From Streptomyces acidiscabies (lineage in GTDB: Bacteria > Actinomycetota > Actinomycetes > Streptomycetales > Streptomycetaceae), in contig NZ_JAGJBY010000001.1 of the NCBI RefSeq assembly GCF_020010905.1, positions 4,174,001 through 4,238,000 on the forward strand: a stretch of DNA of 64,000 bases, written 5' to 3'. The notes below the pieces were generated by a model. That model was not told the DNA's origin. It did no database searches and was given only the letters and a program-made list of their open reading frames with translations. Every line of letters starts with the position of its first letter. Positions within the stretch are counted from its first letter, which is position 1. Shown piece by piece: positions 32,649-43,796 of the stretch. The translations under genes and the position numbers were made by a program.

Positions 32649-32821
32649 GCCTGTTGCTGTTTCACGCACCCGGCAGGCGCTCCGGGAGTCGACAGAACCT
32701 ACCGGAAACCCACACGTCCTGACCGGGAACGGACGGTCAATTTCCGTTTCCGCTCGTTCTTTTGGCGGGCGATCAGTAGCCTCAGCTCGAACACTGGAAC
32801 GTCGGAAGCCTTGGAGTACTG

Positions 32822-33634
32822 ATGCAGCGTCCCGCCTGGGCCCCGAGGAGCATCGACATCTCGATGCCCAGCGTGGCGCGCATCAACGACTACTTCCTGG
32901 GCGGTTCGCACAACTTCGAGGCGGACCGGGAGGCGGCCCGCAGGGCGATGGAGTTCGTGCCGGGGCTGCCGAAGATCATGCAGGCCACCCGGGCGTTCAT
33001 GCGCCGCGCGGTCCACTACGCGGCGGCCGAGGGGATCACCCAGTTCCTCGACATCGGCTCGGGCCTGCCGACCTCCGGCAACGTCCACGACGTGGCCCGC
33101 AGGGCGGTTCCCGAGGCCCGCGTCGTGCACGTCGACCACGACGCCGTGGCCGTCGAGCACACCCGGACCGCACTCGCGAGCGACCCCCACGCCGACGCCG
33201 TCGCCGCCGATCTCCGCGACCCGGAGACCATCCTGAGCAGCCCTCAGGTACGGCAGCTGCTGGACCTCGGGCGGCCGGTGGCCGTCCTGCTGATTGCGAT
33301 ACTGCACTTCGTGGACGACGAGGACGACCCGTACGGGGCGGTGGCCCGGCTGCGCGACGCGCTCGCGCCCGGCAGCCTGCTCGTCCTCACCCATGCCTCG
33401 TTCGAGGGAATCCCGCTCCCGCCGGAACGAGCCGGGGGTGCGGTCGACGTGTACAAGGACATCCGCAACCCGCTGATCATGCGCCCACAAAGCGAGATCG
33501 CGCGGTTCTTCGAGGGGTACGACATGGTGGAACCTGGACTGGTGCCGATGCCGCTGTGGCGGCCGGAGACGGCCCCGGAGGACGAGGATCCCTATGCGTT
33601 CTGCGGTTTCGCCGGCGTGGGGACCACGGCGTGA
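32822..33634 (+). CDS. DUF574/PF04672 SAM-dependent methyltransferase
   Basis: 270 residues, ATG with TTGGAG upstream. Family hallmarks: ARINDYFLGGSHNFEADREA near the start, SAM motif I FLDIGSGLPTSGN, acidic VHVDHDAVAVEH, and LTHASFEGI. Rossmann methyltransferase, substrate unknown; the family is greatly expanded in Streptomyces. Overlaps the next gene by 4 bp, so expression is coupled to the c-di-GMP enzyme. Confidence 0.9.
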   Translation: MQRPAWAPRSIDISMPSVARINDYFLGGSHNFEADREAARRAMEFVPGLPKIMQATRAFMRRAVHYAAAEGITQFLDIGSGLPTSGNVHDVARRAVPEARVVHVDHDAVAVEHTRTALASDPHADAVAADLRDPETILSSPQVRQLLDLGRPVAVLLIAILHFVDDEDDPYGAVARLRDALAPGSLLVLTHASFEGIPLPPERAGGAVDVYKDIRNPLIMRPQSEIARFFEGYDMVEPGLVPMPLWRPETAPEDEDPYAFCGFAGVGTTA

Positions 33635-35766
33635 CGGCCGTGCAGGACGGACCGGAGGACCGACTGCGCCGGTTCGCGACGATCTGGAGCAGAGCCGTCT
33701 ACCCGGCCACCTCCACCCCCCTCGCCCGCACCGAGTTCGAGGAACTCCTCCGCCCGCTCGCACGACGCCTGCGTACGGCGCTCCTCGCCCGCTCCTTCGA
33801 CGCCGCCGAACCCAAGGCGGTCGGCGCGGCCCTGGTCGCCGCGCACTGCACCGACCCCGAGGCGCTCGCGCAGGCCCTGGAGTGCGTGGACGCCTACCTG
33901 GTGCTCTACTGCGGCGACGACTCGCCCCCGGAGAAGCTCCGCAACCGCTCCTCCCGCCTCCAGCACGCCATCGCCGCCGGGTACGCGCACGCCCTGCGCG
34001 AGCGCACCCTCGCCGAGCAGGAGGCCATCGCGCAGGCCGCGCTCCAGGCCCAGGGCGTCGTCGCGCAGGCCCTGCACGCCAGCGAGGCCCGCTTCCGGGC
34101 GGTCTTCGAGGGCGCCGCCATAGGCATCTGGATCGCCGACCTCGACGGCCAGGTTCTGGAGGTCAACGACGCCCTCACCCGCATGTTCGGCGGCTCCGAG
34201 CAGGCCGTACGCAGCCGTAACGTCAAGGAGTGGACGCACGCCGAGGACGCGCCCCAGGTGTGGAAGCTGCACGAGGAGCTGGTGCGCGGCGACCGGGAGC
34301 ACTACCACACCGAGAAGGCGTTCTACCGGCCCGACGGAACGGTCCTGTGGACCAACCTGACCGTCTCCCTGCTGCGCGACGCCGACGGCGCGCCCCGCTA
34401 TCAGCTCGCCCTCATGGAGGACACCACCGAGCGCCGCCTCCTCAACCTGCGGCTGCGCTACGAGGCCACCCACGACGCGCTCACCGGGCTGCCCAACCGG
34501 ACGCTGTTCTTCGAACGCCTGGAGAAGATCGTCGCCGCCGGGGACGGGCGCCGCTACGGGCTGTGCTACCTCGACCTCGACGGCTTCAAGACCATCAACG
34601 ACAGCCTCGGGCACGCCGCCGGCGACCGGCTCCTCGTCGAGATCGCCGACCGCCTCCAGTCCTGCGCGACCGCGCCCGGCGAGATGGTCGCGCGGCTCGG
34701 CGGCGACGAGTTCGTGGCGCTCACCACCGGGCCCGACTCCCCGCACGAGGTCGACGAACTCGCCTCCCGCATCATGAACGCGCTCGTCGCACCCGTCCGC
34801 ATCGAGGGACGTGAACTCACCGTGCGCGGCTCCATCGGCATCGTCGAGGGGCAGGCGGGGGAGCGCAGCGCCGCCGAAGTGCTGCGCAGCGCCGACATCA
34901 CGATGTACCGGGCCAAGTCGGCGGGCGGCAACCGCTTCGAACTCGCCGACGCGGAGGCCGACGCCCGCGCCATCACCCGGCACAGTCTCACGACCGCGCT
35001 GCCCGCCGCCCTGGAGCGCGACGAGTTCTTCATGGAGTACCAGCCGATCGTCCGCCTGGAGGACGGCAGCGTGCGCGGCGCCGAGGCCCTCGTCCGCTGG
35101 CACCACCCCCAGCACGGGGTCCTGGGCCCCGACCGCTTCATCCCTCTCGCCGAACACACCGGCCTCATCGTCCCGTTGGGCCGCTGGGTCCTCGAACAGT
35201 CGGTACGTCAGGTACGGGCCTGGCGGGACCGCTGCTCCGAGACCTGGTCCCTCCGCATCAACGTCAACCTCTCCCCGGTCCAGCTCAGCCACCCGGGCCT
35301 GGTCCAGGACACGGTGGACATCCTGGAACGCGAGGGCGTCGGCCCCGAGGCGCTCTGCCTGGAGGTGACGGAGTCGGCGCTGATCGGCGCGGACGACGAC
35401 CTCCTGAAGCCGTTGCGTCAACTGGCGGAAATGGGCGTGGACATCGCCCTGGACGACTTCGGCACCGGCTACTCCAACCTCGCCAACCTCCGCCGCCTCC
35501 CGGTCAACGTCCTCAAACTGGACCGCTCGTTCACGCAGGGGATGCAGCAATTCCCGGCGGACCCGGTCGACTTGAAGCTCGTCGAGGGCATCGTCACGAT
35601 GGCCCACAGCCTGGACCTCGCGGTGACGGTCGAGGGGGTCGAGACGGGGGCGCAGGCGGATCAACTCCGGCTCCTGGGCTGCGATACGGCCCAGGGCTGG
35701 TACTACGCGAGGCCGGGGCCGCCGGAGAAGCTGAACGAGCTGGTGCTGGCGGACGCGACGAGGTGA
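33631..35766 (+). CDS. rmdA: PAS-GGDEF-EAL c-di-GMP enzyme, probable RmdA orthologue
   Basis: 711 residues from GTG 33631 (GTGA overlap). Order: N-terminal helical region (~1-145), PAS/PAC (~150-275, RFRAVFEGAAIGIWIADLDG), GGDEF (~285-445, intact LGGDEFVAL), EAL (~460-710, intact GAEALVRW, DDFGTGYSNLANL). No membrane helices, so a cytosolic enzyme that can both make and degrade c-di-GMP. The signature residues of both halves are present. Neighbourhood (SCO0930-type lipoprotein, methyltransferase) matches, from memory, S. coelicolor SCO0928-SCO0930, where RmdA affects morphology and development. Confidence 0.85.
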   Translation: MTAVQDGPEDRLRRFATIWSRAVYPATSTPLARTEFEELLRPLARRLRTALLARSFDAAEPKAVGAALVAAHCTDPEALAQALECVDAYLVLYCGDDSPPEKLRNRSSRLQHAIAAGYAHALRERTLAEQEAIAQAALQAQGVVAQALHASEARFRAVFEGAAIGIWIADLDGQVLEVNDALTRMFGGSEQAVRSRNVKEWTHAEDAPQVWKLHEELVRGDREHYHTEKAFYRPDGTVLWTNLTVSLLRDADGAPRYQLALMEDTTERRLLNLRLRYEATHDALTGLPNRTLFFERLEKIVAAGDGRRYGLCYLDLDGFKTINDSLGHAAGDRLLVEIADRLQSCATAPGEMVARLGGDEFVALTTGPDSPHEVDELASRIMNALVAPVRIEGRELTVRGSIGIVEGQAGERSAAEVLRSADITMYRAKSAGGNRFELADAEADARAITRHSLTTALPAALERDEFFMEYQPIVRLEDGSVRGAEALVRWHHPQHGVLGPDRFIPLAEHTGLIVPLGRWVLEQSVRQVRAWRDRCSETWSLRINVNLSPVQLSHPGLVQDTVDILEREGVGPEALCLEVTESALIGADDDLLKPLRQLAEMGVDIALDDFGTGYSNLANLRRLPVNVLKLDRSFTQGMQQFPADPVDLKLVEGIVTMAHSLDLAVTVEGVETGAQADQLRLLGCDTAQGWYYARPGPPEKLNELVLADATR

Positions 35767-35769
35767 GCC

Positions 35770-36633
35770 TCAGCTGATGGGGGTGGTCGTACGGGATTCC
35801 TGTGCGACCACCGACGCCGCGACCTCCTCCGCCACCCGCACCAGCGCCGCCACCGCCGTGGACCGGGACCGCTGGGGCCAGGCGACCGCCAGTGCCGACG
35901 GCGGCGCGTCGGTGACCGGGCGGTACACCACCCCGGGACGGGGATAGCGGGTCGCCACCGACGCCGGGAACAGGGTGAACAGGTCGCCGAGGGCGATCAG
36001 GGCGAGGAGTTGGGCCAGGTCGCGGCCGGGGGCCCGGACCCGGTCCAGGAAGTGGTTCAGGTCACCGGCGTTCAGGTTCAGGTCCGCGAGGGTCACGTGG
36101 TCGTGGGCCGCCAACGGGTGGGTCGCGGCGAGTGCGGCCACGCGGGGCTCCAGGAGGAGGGTCTCCGTGTCCAGGCCCGTGCGGTCGTACGGCTCGTGGA
36201 TCAGGGCCACGTCCGCCTCGCCCCGGCGCAGGAGGCGGGGTTGTTCGTGCCAGGCGCAGAGGCGGACCGTGACCGGGAGGGCCGCCGGGGTGGTGGCGTA
36301 CCGGGTCAGGAGGGGTGCCAGGAGGCCCGCGTCGCCGTCCGCCTTCACCGCGAGGACCAGGTTCGGGGCGGAGTCTCCGGCGCGGCGGGTGCGTCGTATC
36401 GCCGCTTCGAGCGCGTCCAGGGTGAAGCGGGCCTCGGGCAGGAGGACCGTGCCCGCCGGGGTGAGGGTGACGTGGTGGGTGGTGCGTTCGAAGAGGGGTA
36501 CGCCCATGTCGCGTTCCAGTTTCGCGATCGCCCGGGACAACGGGGGCGCGGAGATGCCCAGCCGGGCTGCGGCGCGGGTGAAGTTGAGTTCCTCGGCTAC
36601 GGCGACGAAATAGCGCAGGGCACGGGAATCCAT
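35770..36633 (-). CDS. LysR-family transcriptional regulator
   Basis: 287 residues from ATG 36633; the open frame to 37506 is antisense to the NmrA-type gene. N-terminal winged HTH (ALRYFVAVAEELNFTRAAAR, PPLSRAIAKLERDMG), then the substrate-binding domain to the C-terminus. Divergent from the NmrA-family gene with a 121-bp gap, so that gene is the probable target. Convergent with rmdA (3-bp gap). Confidence 0.88.
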   Translation of the reverse strand: MDSRALRYFVAVAEELNFTRAAARLGISAPPLSRAIAKLERDMGVPLFERTTHHVTLTPAGTVLLPEARFTLDALEAAIRRTRRAGDSAPNLVLAVKADGDAGLLAPLLTRYATTPAALPVTVRLCAWHEQPRLLRRGEADVALIHEPYDRTGLDTETLLLEPRVAALAATHPLAAHDHVTLADLNLNAGDLNHFLDRVRAPGRDLAQLLALIALGDLFTLFPASVATRYPRPGVVYRPVTDAPPSALAVAWPQRSRSTAVAALVRVAEEVAASVVAQESRTTTPIS

Positions 36634-36754
36634 GCGGCCCCCCTCGTGGTGTTGCTCCGAGGGTAACAACCCTGTCCTGAGCGGAACTTCAGTTGCCGGG
36701 ACGGCCGGGAGAGGCTCGGGGCAGCCCAGCCGAGACCTTCCCCAGGAGCCTCCC

Positions 36755-37633
36755 GTGATCGTCCTCACCACCCCGACCGGCCAGATCGGCCACCTCCTGC
36801 TCGCCGCCCTGATGGCAGCCCGCGCCGACCTCCGCGTCATCGCCCGCGACCCCGACCGCCTCACCCCGGCCGTCCGCAGCGCCGTGGACGTCGTCCCCGG
36901 CTCGCACGCCGACCCGGACGTCCTCGACAAGGCGTTCACGGGAGCCGACCAGGTGTTCTGGCTGGTCCCCCCGACCCCGTCCGCCGCCACGTACCGCGCG
37001 CACTTCGACGCCTTCACCACCCCGTTGGTGAAGGCCCTCACCGCCCACCGCATACGCCGGGTCGTCACCGTCTCCACCCTGGGCCGGGGCATCGCACGCG
37101 ACGCCGGTCTCATCTCCGCCACCCTCGACCTGGACGACGCGATCCGCGCGACCGGCGTCGCGCACCGCGCCGTATGCCCCCCGTTCCTGATGGAGAACCT
37201 CCTGCGCCAGGCGGACGCGATCCGCGACACCGGCGTACTACGGCTGGCCCTGGAGAGGGACCAGGTGTTGCGAACCTGCGCGGTCGCCGACGTCGCCACG
37301 ACCTCCGCACGCCTCCTGCTCGACGAGGCATGGTCGGGACAGGAGGACGTCCCGGTCGTCGGCCCCGACGCCCTGACCCCGGACGAGATGGCAGCCGTCC
37401 TGGGGGAGGTGCTCGGCCGTGAAGTCACCTTCGAACGGACAACGTCGGCCCAACAGTCCGAGGCCATGCGCCGAGGCGGCGTCCCCGAAGGCTGGATCCA
37501 GGGCATGACGGAAATGACCCGAGCCCAGAACGAACAGGGTTTCTACGGCAGTTCAGCGCCGAGCACCCCGACGACCGCCCCCACCAGCCTCCGCGAGTGG
37601 TCCAGGGCTCACCTTTCGAGCAGCATCCGCTGA
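36755..37633 (+). CDS. NmrA-type NAD(P)-binding protein
   Basis: 292 residues, GTG with CAGGAGCC upstream. Rossmann start IVLTTPTGQIGHLLLAAL (G-x-x-G-x-x-G variant), VIARDPDRL, VFWLVPPTP, VVTVSTLG. Atypical SDR of the NmrA/QOR2 type, either a redox sensor or a small quinone/NAD(P)H oxidoreductase; the typical SDR catalytic Tyr-x3-Lys is not visible. Paired with the divergent LysR gene. Confidence 0.82.
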   Translation: MIVLTTPTGQIGHLLLAALMAARADLRVIARDPDRLTPAVRSAVDVVPGSHADPDVLDKAFTGADQVFWLVPPTPSAATYRAHFDAFTTPLVKALTAHRIRRVVTVSTLGRGIARDAGLISATLDLDDAIRATGVAHRAVCPPFLMENLLRQADAIRDTGVLRLALERDQVLRTCAVADVATTSARLLLDEAWSGQEDVPVVGPDALTPDEMAAVLGEVLGREVTFERTTSAQQSEAMRRGGVPEGWIQGMTEMTRAQNEQGFYGSSAPSTPTTAPTSLREWSRAHLSSSIR

Positions 37634-38493
37634 AGCTCCCGAGCGGCCCTCGGCGGAGCCACATCACTCCGATGGGCGAGCGCAATCGTCCGATGCAACC
37701 CCGGCCGGGCCAGCGGCGTCACCCGCAGCCCGTGCCCGGACCGCGCGGCGACCATGCGCGGTACGACGGCGACACCGAGCCCCGCCCGCACGAACCCGAG
37801 CACCGCGTCCATCTCCCCGCCCTCGACGGCGAACTCCGGCTCGAACCCGGCGGACCGGCACGCGGCGACGGTGAGTTCCCGCAGGTCGTAGCCGTGGCGG
37901 AACATCACGAGCCGCTCCCCGGCGAGGTCGGCGACCCGGACGGTGCGCCGCCCGCCGCCGGGGCGGGGCACGTCGGGGGACGAGACCACGACGAGGTCCT
38001 CCCGCAGCAGCTCGACGGTCGTGAGCGCGGGGGCCGGCGCGGGCAGGGGCAGGACGACCAGCGCGAGGTCCAGCGCACCCCGGGCGAGTTCGCGGATGAG
38101 ATCGTGCGAACCGCCCTCCTCGATGAGGAGCTGCACGCCGGGATACCGGTCGTGGAACGCCCGCAGCACGTCGGGCAGCAGCCCCGTGCACAGACTCGGC
38201 GTCGCCCCCAGCCGTACCCGCCCGCCCCTCAACTGGACCAGTTCCCGCACCTCGTACCGCGCGGTCTCCGCGTCCGCGAGGATGCGCCGGGCCAGCGGGA
38301 GGAGCGCCTCGCCGGCGTCCGTGAGCGTGATGTTGCCCCGGGCCCGCAGGAACAGATCCGCCCCCAGCTCCCGCTCCAGCGCCTTGATCTGTTGCGACAG
38401 CGAAGGCTGTGCGACGTGCACGACCTCGGCGGCCCGGGTGAAGTGGCGGGTCTCCGCGACGGCGACGAAGTACTGAAGCTGCTGGAACTGCAT
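37609..38493 (-). CDS. LysR-family transcriptional regulator next to sdh
   Basis: 294 residues from ATG 38493; a start at 38535 would run across the operator. HTH: LQYFVAVAETRHFTRAAEVV, QPSLSQQIKALERELGADLF, then the effector domain. It ends 25 bp inside the convergent NmrA-type gene. Divergent from the succinate dehydrogenase operon with an ATAG-N7-CTAT box in the 84-bp gap, so regulation of sdh is the obvious inference. Confidence 0.88.
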   Translation of the reverse strand: MQFQQLQYFVAVAETRHFTRAAEVVHVAQPSLSQQIKALERELGADLFLRARGNITLTDAGEALLPLARRILADAETARYEVRELVQLRGGRVRLGATPSLCTGLLPDVLRAFHDRYPGVQLLIEEGGSHDLIRELARGALDLALVVLPLPAPAPALTTVELLREDLVVVSSPDVPRPGGGRRTVRVADLAGERLVMFRHGYDLRELTVAACRSAGFEPEFAVEGGEMDAVLGFVRAGLGVAVVPRMVAARSGHGLRVTPLARPGLHRTIALAHRSDVAPPRAARELQRMLLER

Positions 38494-38502
38494 GGTCCCA
38501 CC

Positions 38503-38517
38503 ATAGGCTCCAGCTAT
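38503..38517. promoter_or_regulatory. LysR-type operator between lysR and sdhC
   Basis: ATAGGCTCCAGCTAT is a T-N11-A-like interrupted palindrome (ATAG-N7-CTAT) starting 10 bp from the LysR start codon and about 60 bp from sdhC, a typical recognition site position. Confidence 0.6.
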
Positions 38518-38577
38518 CGAATCAAGCCGGACCATGTCTTGGACCGATGGGCCGGAACGCGTCTAGCGTTCCGATCC

Positions 38578-39285
38578 ATGGCTCTGGCAACGCGGACGGA
38601 CCGACGGCCGTCGATGGCGCGCACCGTGTGGGACTCCTCCGTCGGCAAGAAGACCGTGATGGCCGTCAGCGGCCTGATCATGCTCGGCTACCTCGTCGTC
38701 CACATGCTCGGCAACCTGAAGATCTTCTTCGGGGCCGGCGAGTTCAACCACTACGCCCACTGGCTGCGCACGATCGGCGAGCCGTTCATGCACTACGAGT
38801 GGACGCTCTGGGTGATCCGCGTGGTGCTGGTGATCGCCGTGGTCGCCCACGCGGTCTCCGCGTACCAGCTCAGCCGCCGCGACCTCAAGGCGCGGCCCAG
38901 CAAGTACGTGCACGTCAAACGGCGTGCGAGCTACGCGACGCGCACCATGCGCTGGGGCGGGATCATCCTCGCCCTGTTCATCGTCTGGCACATCCTCGAC
39001 CTGACCACCGGCACCGTCCACAGCGGCGGCTTCCAGGAGGGCAGGCCGTACCAGAACGTCGTGGACACCTTCTCCACCTGGTACGGCAACGTCATCTACA
39101 TCACGGCGATGCTCGCGCTCGGCCTGCACGTGAGGCACGGGTTCTGGGCCGCCGCGCAGACCCTCGGCGCCGGGAGCCGGACCCGCGACCGGGCCCTCAG
39201 GACCACGGCAAACGTTCTCGCGCTGCTGCTCACGGCCGGTTTCATCGCCGTACCCGTGGGCGTCATGACCGGAGTGGTGAGCTGA
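38578..39285 (+). CDS. sdhC: Succinate dehydrogenase cytochrome b subunit
   Basis: 235 residues with five membrane helices, the fused single-subunit anchor of the three-gene (type B) succinate:menaquinone enzymes. Candidate haem ligands: LVVHMLGN, VVAHAVSA, FIVWHILDL and LHVRHGF. Start ATG 38578. First gene of sdhCAB; passes electrons from the iron-sulfur subunit to menaquinone. Confidence 0.9.
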   Translation: MALATRTDRRPSMARTVWDSSVGKKTVMAVSGLIMLGYLVVHMLGNLKIFFGAGEFNHYAHWLRTIGEPFMHYEWTLWVIRVVLVIAVVAHAVSAYQLSRRDLKARPSKYVHVKRRASYATRTMRWGGIILALFIVWHILDLTTGTVHSGGFQEGRPYQNVVDTFSTWYGNVIYITAMLALGLHVRHGFWAAAQTLGAGSRTRDRALRTTANVLALLLTAGFIAVPVGVMTGVVS

Positions 39286-39286
39286 C

Positions 39287-41232
<1,946 letters not shown>

Positions 41233-41236
<4 letters not shown>

Positions 41237-41982
41237 GGCTCACCCTGCGCGTCTGGCGCCAGCGCGACACCGAGGCCGACGGGGCCATGTCGACGTACGA
41301 GGTCGACGGGATCTCGCCCGACATGTCGTTCCTGGAGATGCTTGACACGCTCAACGAGGAACTGATCCTGAAGGGCGAGGAGCCGGTCGCCTTCGACCAC
41401 GACTGCCGTGAAGGGATCTGCGGGGTCTGCTCGTTGGTCATCAACGGCGACGCGCACGGGCCGGAGCGGACGACGACCTGCCAGCTCCACATGCGGTCCT
41501 TCAAGGACGGCGACACGATCGACGTGGAGCCGTGGCGGGCGTCCGCGTTCCCGGTGATCAAGGACCTGGTCGTCGACCGGTCCGCCTTCGACCGGATCAT
41601 CCAGGCGGGCGGCTACATCACCGCCCCCACGGGCGCGGCTCCCGAGGCCCACGCGACACCGGTACCGAAGCCCGACGCCGACTTCGCCTTCGAGCACGCG
41701 GAGTGCATCGGCTGCGGGGCCTGTGTCGCCGCGTGTCCCAACGGGGCGGCGATGCTGTTCACTTCGGCCAAGGTCAACCACTTGAACGTCCTGCCGCAGG
41801 GGGCGCCGGAACGCGAGACGCGGGTCCTGGACATGGTGGCGCAGATGGACGAGGAGGGCTTCGGCGGCTGCACGCTGACGGGCGAGTGCGCGACGGCCTG
41901 CCCCAAGGGCATCCCCCTGGTCTCCATCACCGGCATGAACAAGGAGTGGCTCCGGGCCACGCGCAAGGCGGGGAAGCGGTAA
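41233..41982 (+). CDS. sdhB: Succinate dehydrogenase iron-sulfur subunit
   Basis: 249 residues; ATGA overlap with sdhA. [2Fe-2S] ligands in CREGICGVC plus the later Cys of TTTCQLH; [4Fe-4S] in CIGCGACVAACP; [3Fe-4S] in CTLTGECATACPKG. Electron relay from FAD to the membrane subunit. Last gene of the operon. Confidence 0.93.
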
Positions 41983-42260
41983 CCCGCCACAAGACGTTCG
42001 CCGACAAGGTGCGGACGGGCGGGGCCGGAGTGGTGCTCATTCCGGTCCCGCCAAGGCGGTAACCGGCCAATACCCCTCGGGGTCGCCTCCCGTCCACCGC
42101 CCCGCCCCCGGAACCGGACCCCCCGGACACCCGCCCCGAGCCGTTCAGCCTCTCCACATCAAAGTTCTCGGAACTGGTCACGTACACGCCAACCGGCGTC
42201 GGGAGAACAGGGACGTGCGGCACCGCTCGCCGCCGTTCGCCTGTTACTCGGGAGAGAGTC

Positions 42261-43031
42261 ATGACCGGCGTTTCCACGCTCGACCGTCCTCAGCAGAACG
42301 TGGCGCCGATGCGCTACGCAGTGAGCCTGGCGCGTAGTGAGGAGGATGTACGGGCCGCGCAGCGGCTGCGGTACGAGGTGTTCGCGGGGGAGATGGGGGC
42401 CCTGCTCGGCGGCCCGCAACCGGGCCTCGACGTCGACTCCTTCGACGCCTACTGCGACCACCTGCTCGTCCGCGACACGGAGACCGGCGAGGTCGTCGGA
42501 ACGTACCGGCTGCTGCCCCCGGAGCGCGCCGCCGTCGCCGGACGCCTGTACTCCGAGGGCGAGTTCGACCTCACGCCCCTCGACGCGATCCGCCCGAACC
42601 TCGTCGAGGTCGGCCGCTCCTGCGTGCACCCCGAGCACCGCGACGGCGCCGTCATCTCGCTGATCTGGGCCGGCATCGCCCGCTACATGGTCGACCGGGG
42701 CCACGAGTGGCTGGCCGGCTGCTGCTCGATACCGCTCGCCGACGGCGGGAAGCTCGCCGCCGCGACCTGGGACCGCGTCCAGGCGAAGAACCTCGCGCCG
42801 GAGGAGTTCCGGGTACGCCCGCTGCTGCCGTGGGTGCCGAAGGAGCCCGCCCCGGCGGAGCGCACCGAACTGCCCGCCCTGCTGCGCGGCTACCTGCGGC
42901 TCGGCGCCTGGGTGTGCGGGGAGCCCGCGCACGACCCGGACTTCGGGGTCGCCGACCTGTACGTGCTGCTGTCGATGCGCAAGGTCAACTCCCGCTACCT
43001 GCGCCACTTCCTCTCCCTCGCCCCGGCCTGA
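42261..43031 (+). CDS. olsB: GNAT-type ornithine N-acyltransferase (OlsB-like)
   Basis: 256 residues, ATG with GGGAGAGAG upstream. The OlsB/PF13444 acyltransferase pattern: AQRLRYEVFAGEMGA, HLLVRDTETGEVVGTYRLL, VEVGRSCVHPEHRDG and YVLLSMRKVNSRYLRHFL. Adds a 3-hydroxyacyl group to the alpha-amine of ornithine. Followed directly by a PlsC-like gene, the usual order for ornithine-lipid synthesis, a phosphorus-free membrane lipid. Confidence 0.82.
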   Translation: MTGVSTLDRPQQNVAPMRYAVSLARSEEDVRAAQRLRYEVFAGEMGALLGGPQPGLDVDSFDAYCDHLLVRDTETGEVVGTYRLLPPERAAVAGRLYSEGEFDLTPLDAIRPNLVEVGRSCVHPEHRDGAVISLIWAGIARYMVDRGHEWLAGCCSIPLADGGKLAAATWDRVQAKNLAPEEFRVRPLLPWVPKEPAPAERTELPALLRGYLRLGAWVCGEPAHDPDFGVADLYVLLSMRKVNSRYLRHFLSLAPA

Positions 43032-43792
43032 TGAGCGTCTGGCTGCCGACCGCGCCCTGCACCCCCAGGGCGTGCATCGAGCCGGGTCGCTGCGCGCGCG
43101 TATGGGGTGCGCCGAGGCTGCTGGCCGTGGTGGCGCTGATCCTCGCCGGGGTCGCGGGTTCCTTCGTCGTCCGGTGGCTGCCGGGCGCGCTGGTGCGGAC
43201 CTGGGCGCGGAGCGTCGTACGCGCCTGCGGCGTACGGGTCCGGATCACCGGGGCCGCACCCCCGGACGGCGGGCTGCTGGTCGTCGCGAACCACATCTCG
43301 TGGCTGGACGTGCCGCTGCTCGCGGCCGTGCGGCCCGCGAGGATGCTGGCCAAGCGGGAGATCCGGCAGTGGCCGGTCGCGGGCCCGATCGCCGCGCGCG
43401 CCGCGCTGTTCATCGACCGGGACCGGCTGCGGGCCCTGCCCGGCACGGTCGCGACGATCGCCGGCGCGCTGCGCGGGGGCCGGGCGGTCGCCGTGTTCCC
43501 CGAGGGCTCCACCTGGTGCGGACGCGAGCACGGCCGGTTCCGGCGCGCGGTGTTCCAGGCCGCGCTGGACGCCGGGACGCCCGTGCAGCCGGTACGCATC
43601 CGGTACCGGACCGCCGACGGCCGCGAGAGCACCGCGCCCGCCTTCATCGGCGACGACTCCCTCCTCGCGTCCGTGTGGCGGGTCGTCACCGCGCGGCGGC
43701 TCGTCGCCGAGGTCGAGGTGCTCCCGGTCGTCGACCCCGCGAAATATCCCGACCGCAGGTCTCTCGCCCGCGCCGCCGAAGTGGGATCATGA
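43031..43792 (+). CDS. olsA: 1-acylglycerol-phosphate-type acyltransferase (OlsA-like)
   Basis: 253 residues; the ATG shares the last base of the olsB stop (TGATG). Hydrophobic segment ~30-52, then the PlsC domain: catalytic N-H-x4-D in NHISWLD, AALFIDRDR and substrate motif FPEGSTW. In this context it should O-acylate lyso-ornithine lipid. A general phospholipid acyltransferase is the alternative. Confidence 0.82.
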   Translation: MSVWLPTAPCTPRACIEPGRCARVWGAPRLLAVVALILAGVAGSFVVRWLPGALVRTWARSVVRACGVRVRITGAAPPDGGLLVVANHISWLDVPLLAAVRPARMLAKREIRQWPVAGPIAARAALFIDRDRLRALPGTVATIAGALRGGRAVAVFPEGSTWCGREHGRFRRAVFQAALDAGTPVQPVRIRYRTADGRESTAPAFIGDDSLLASVWRVVTARRLVAEVEVLPVVDPAKYPDRRSLARAAEVGS

Positions 43793-43796
43793 GCGG

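Noticed and set aside
33592..35664. 690-codon minus-strand open frame
   Set aside because: Antisense shadow of the GGDEF/EAL gene; no recognisable domain.
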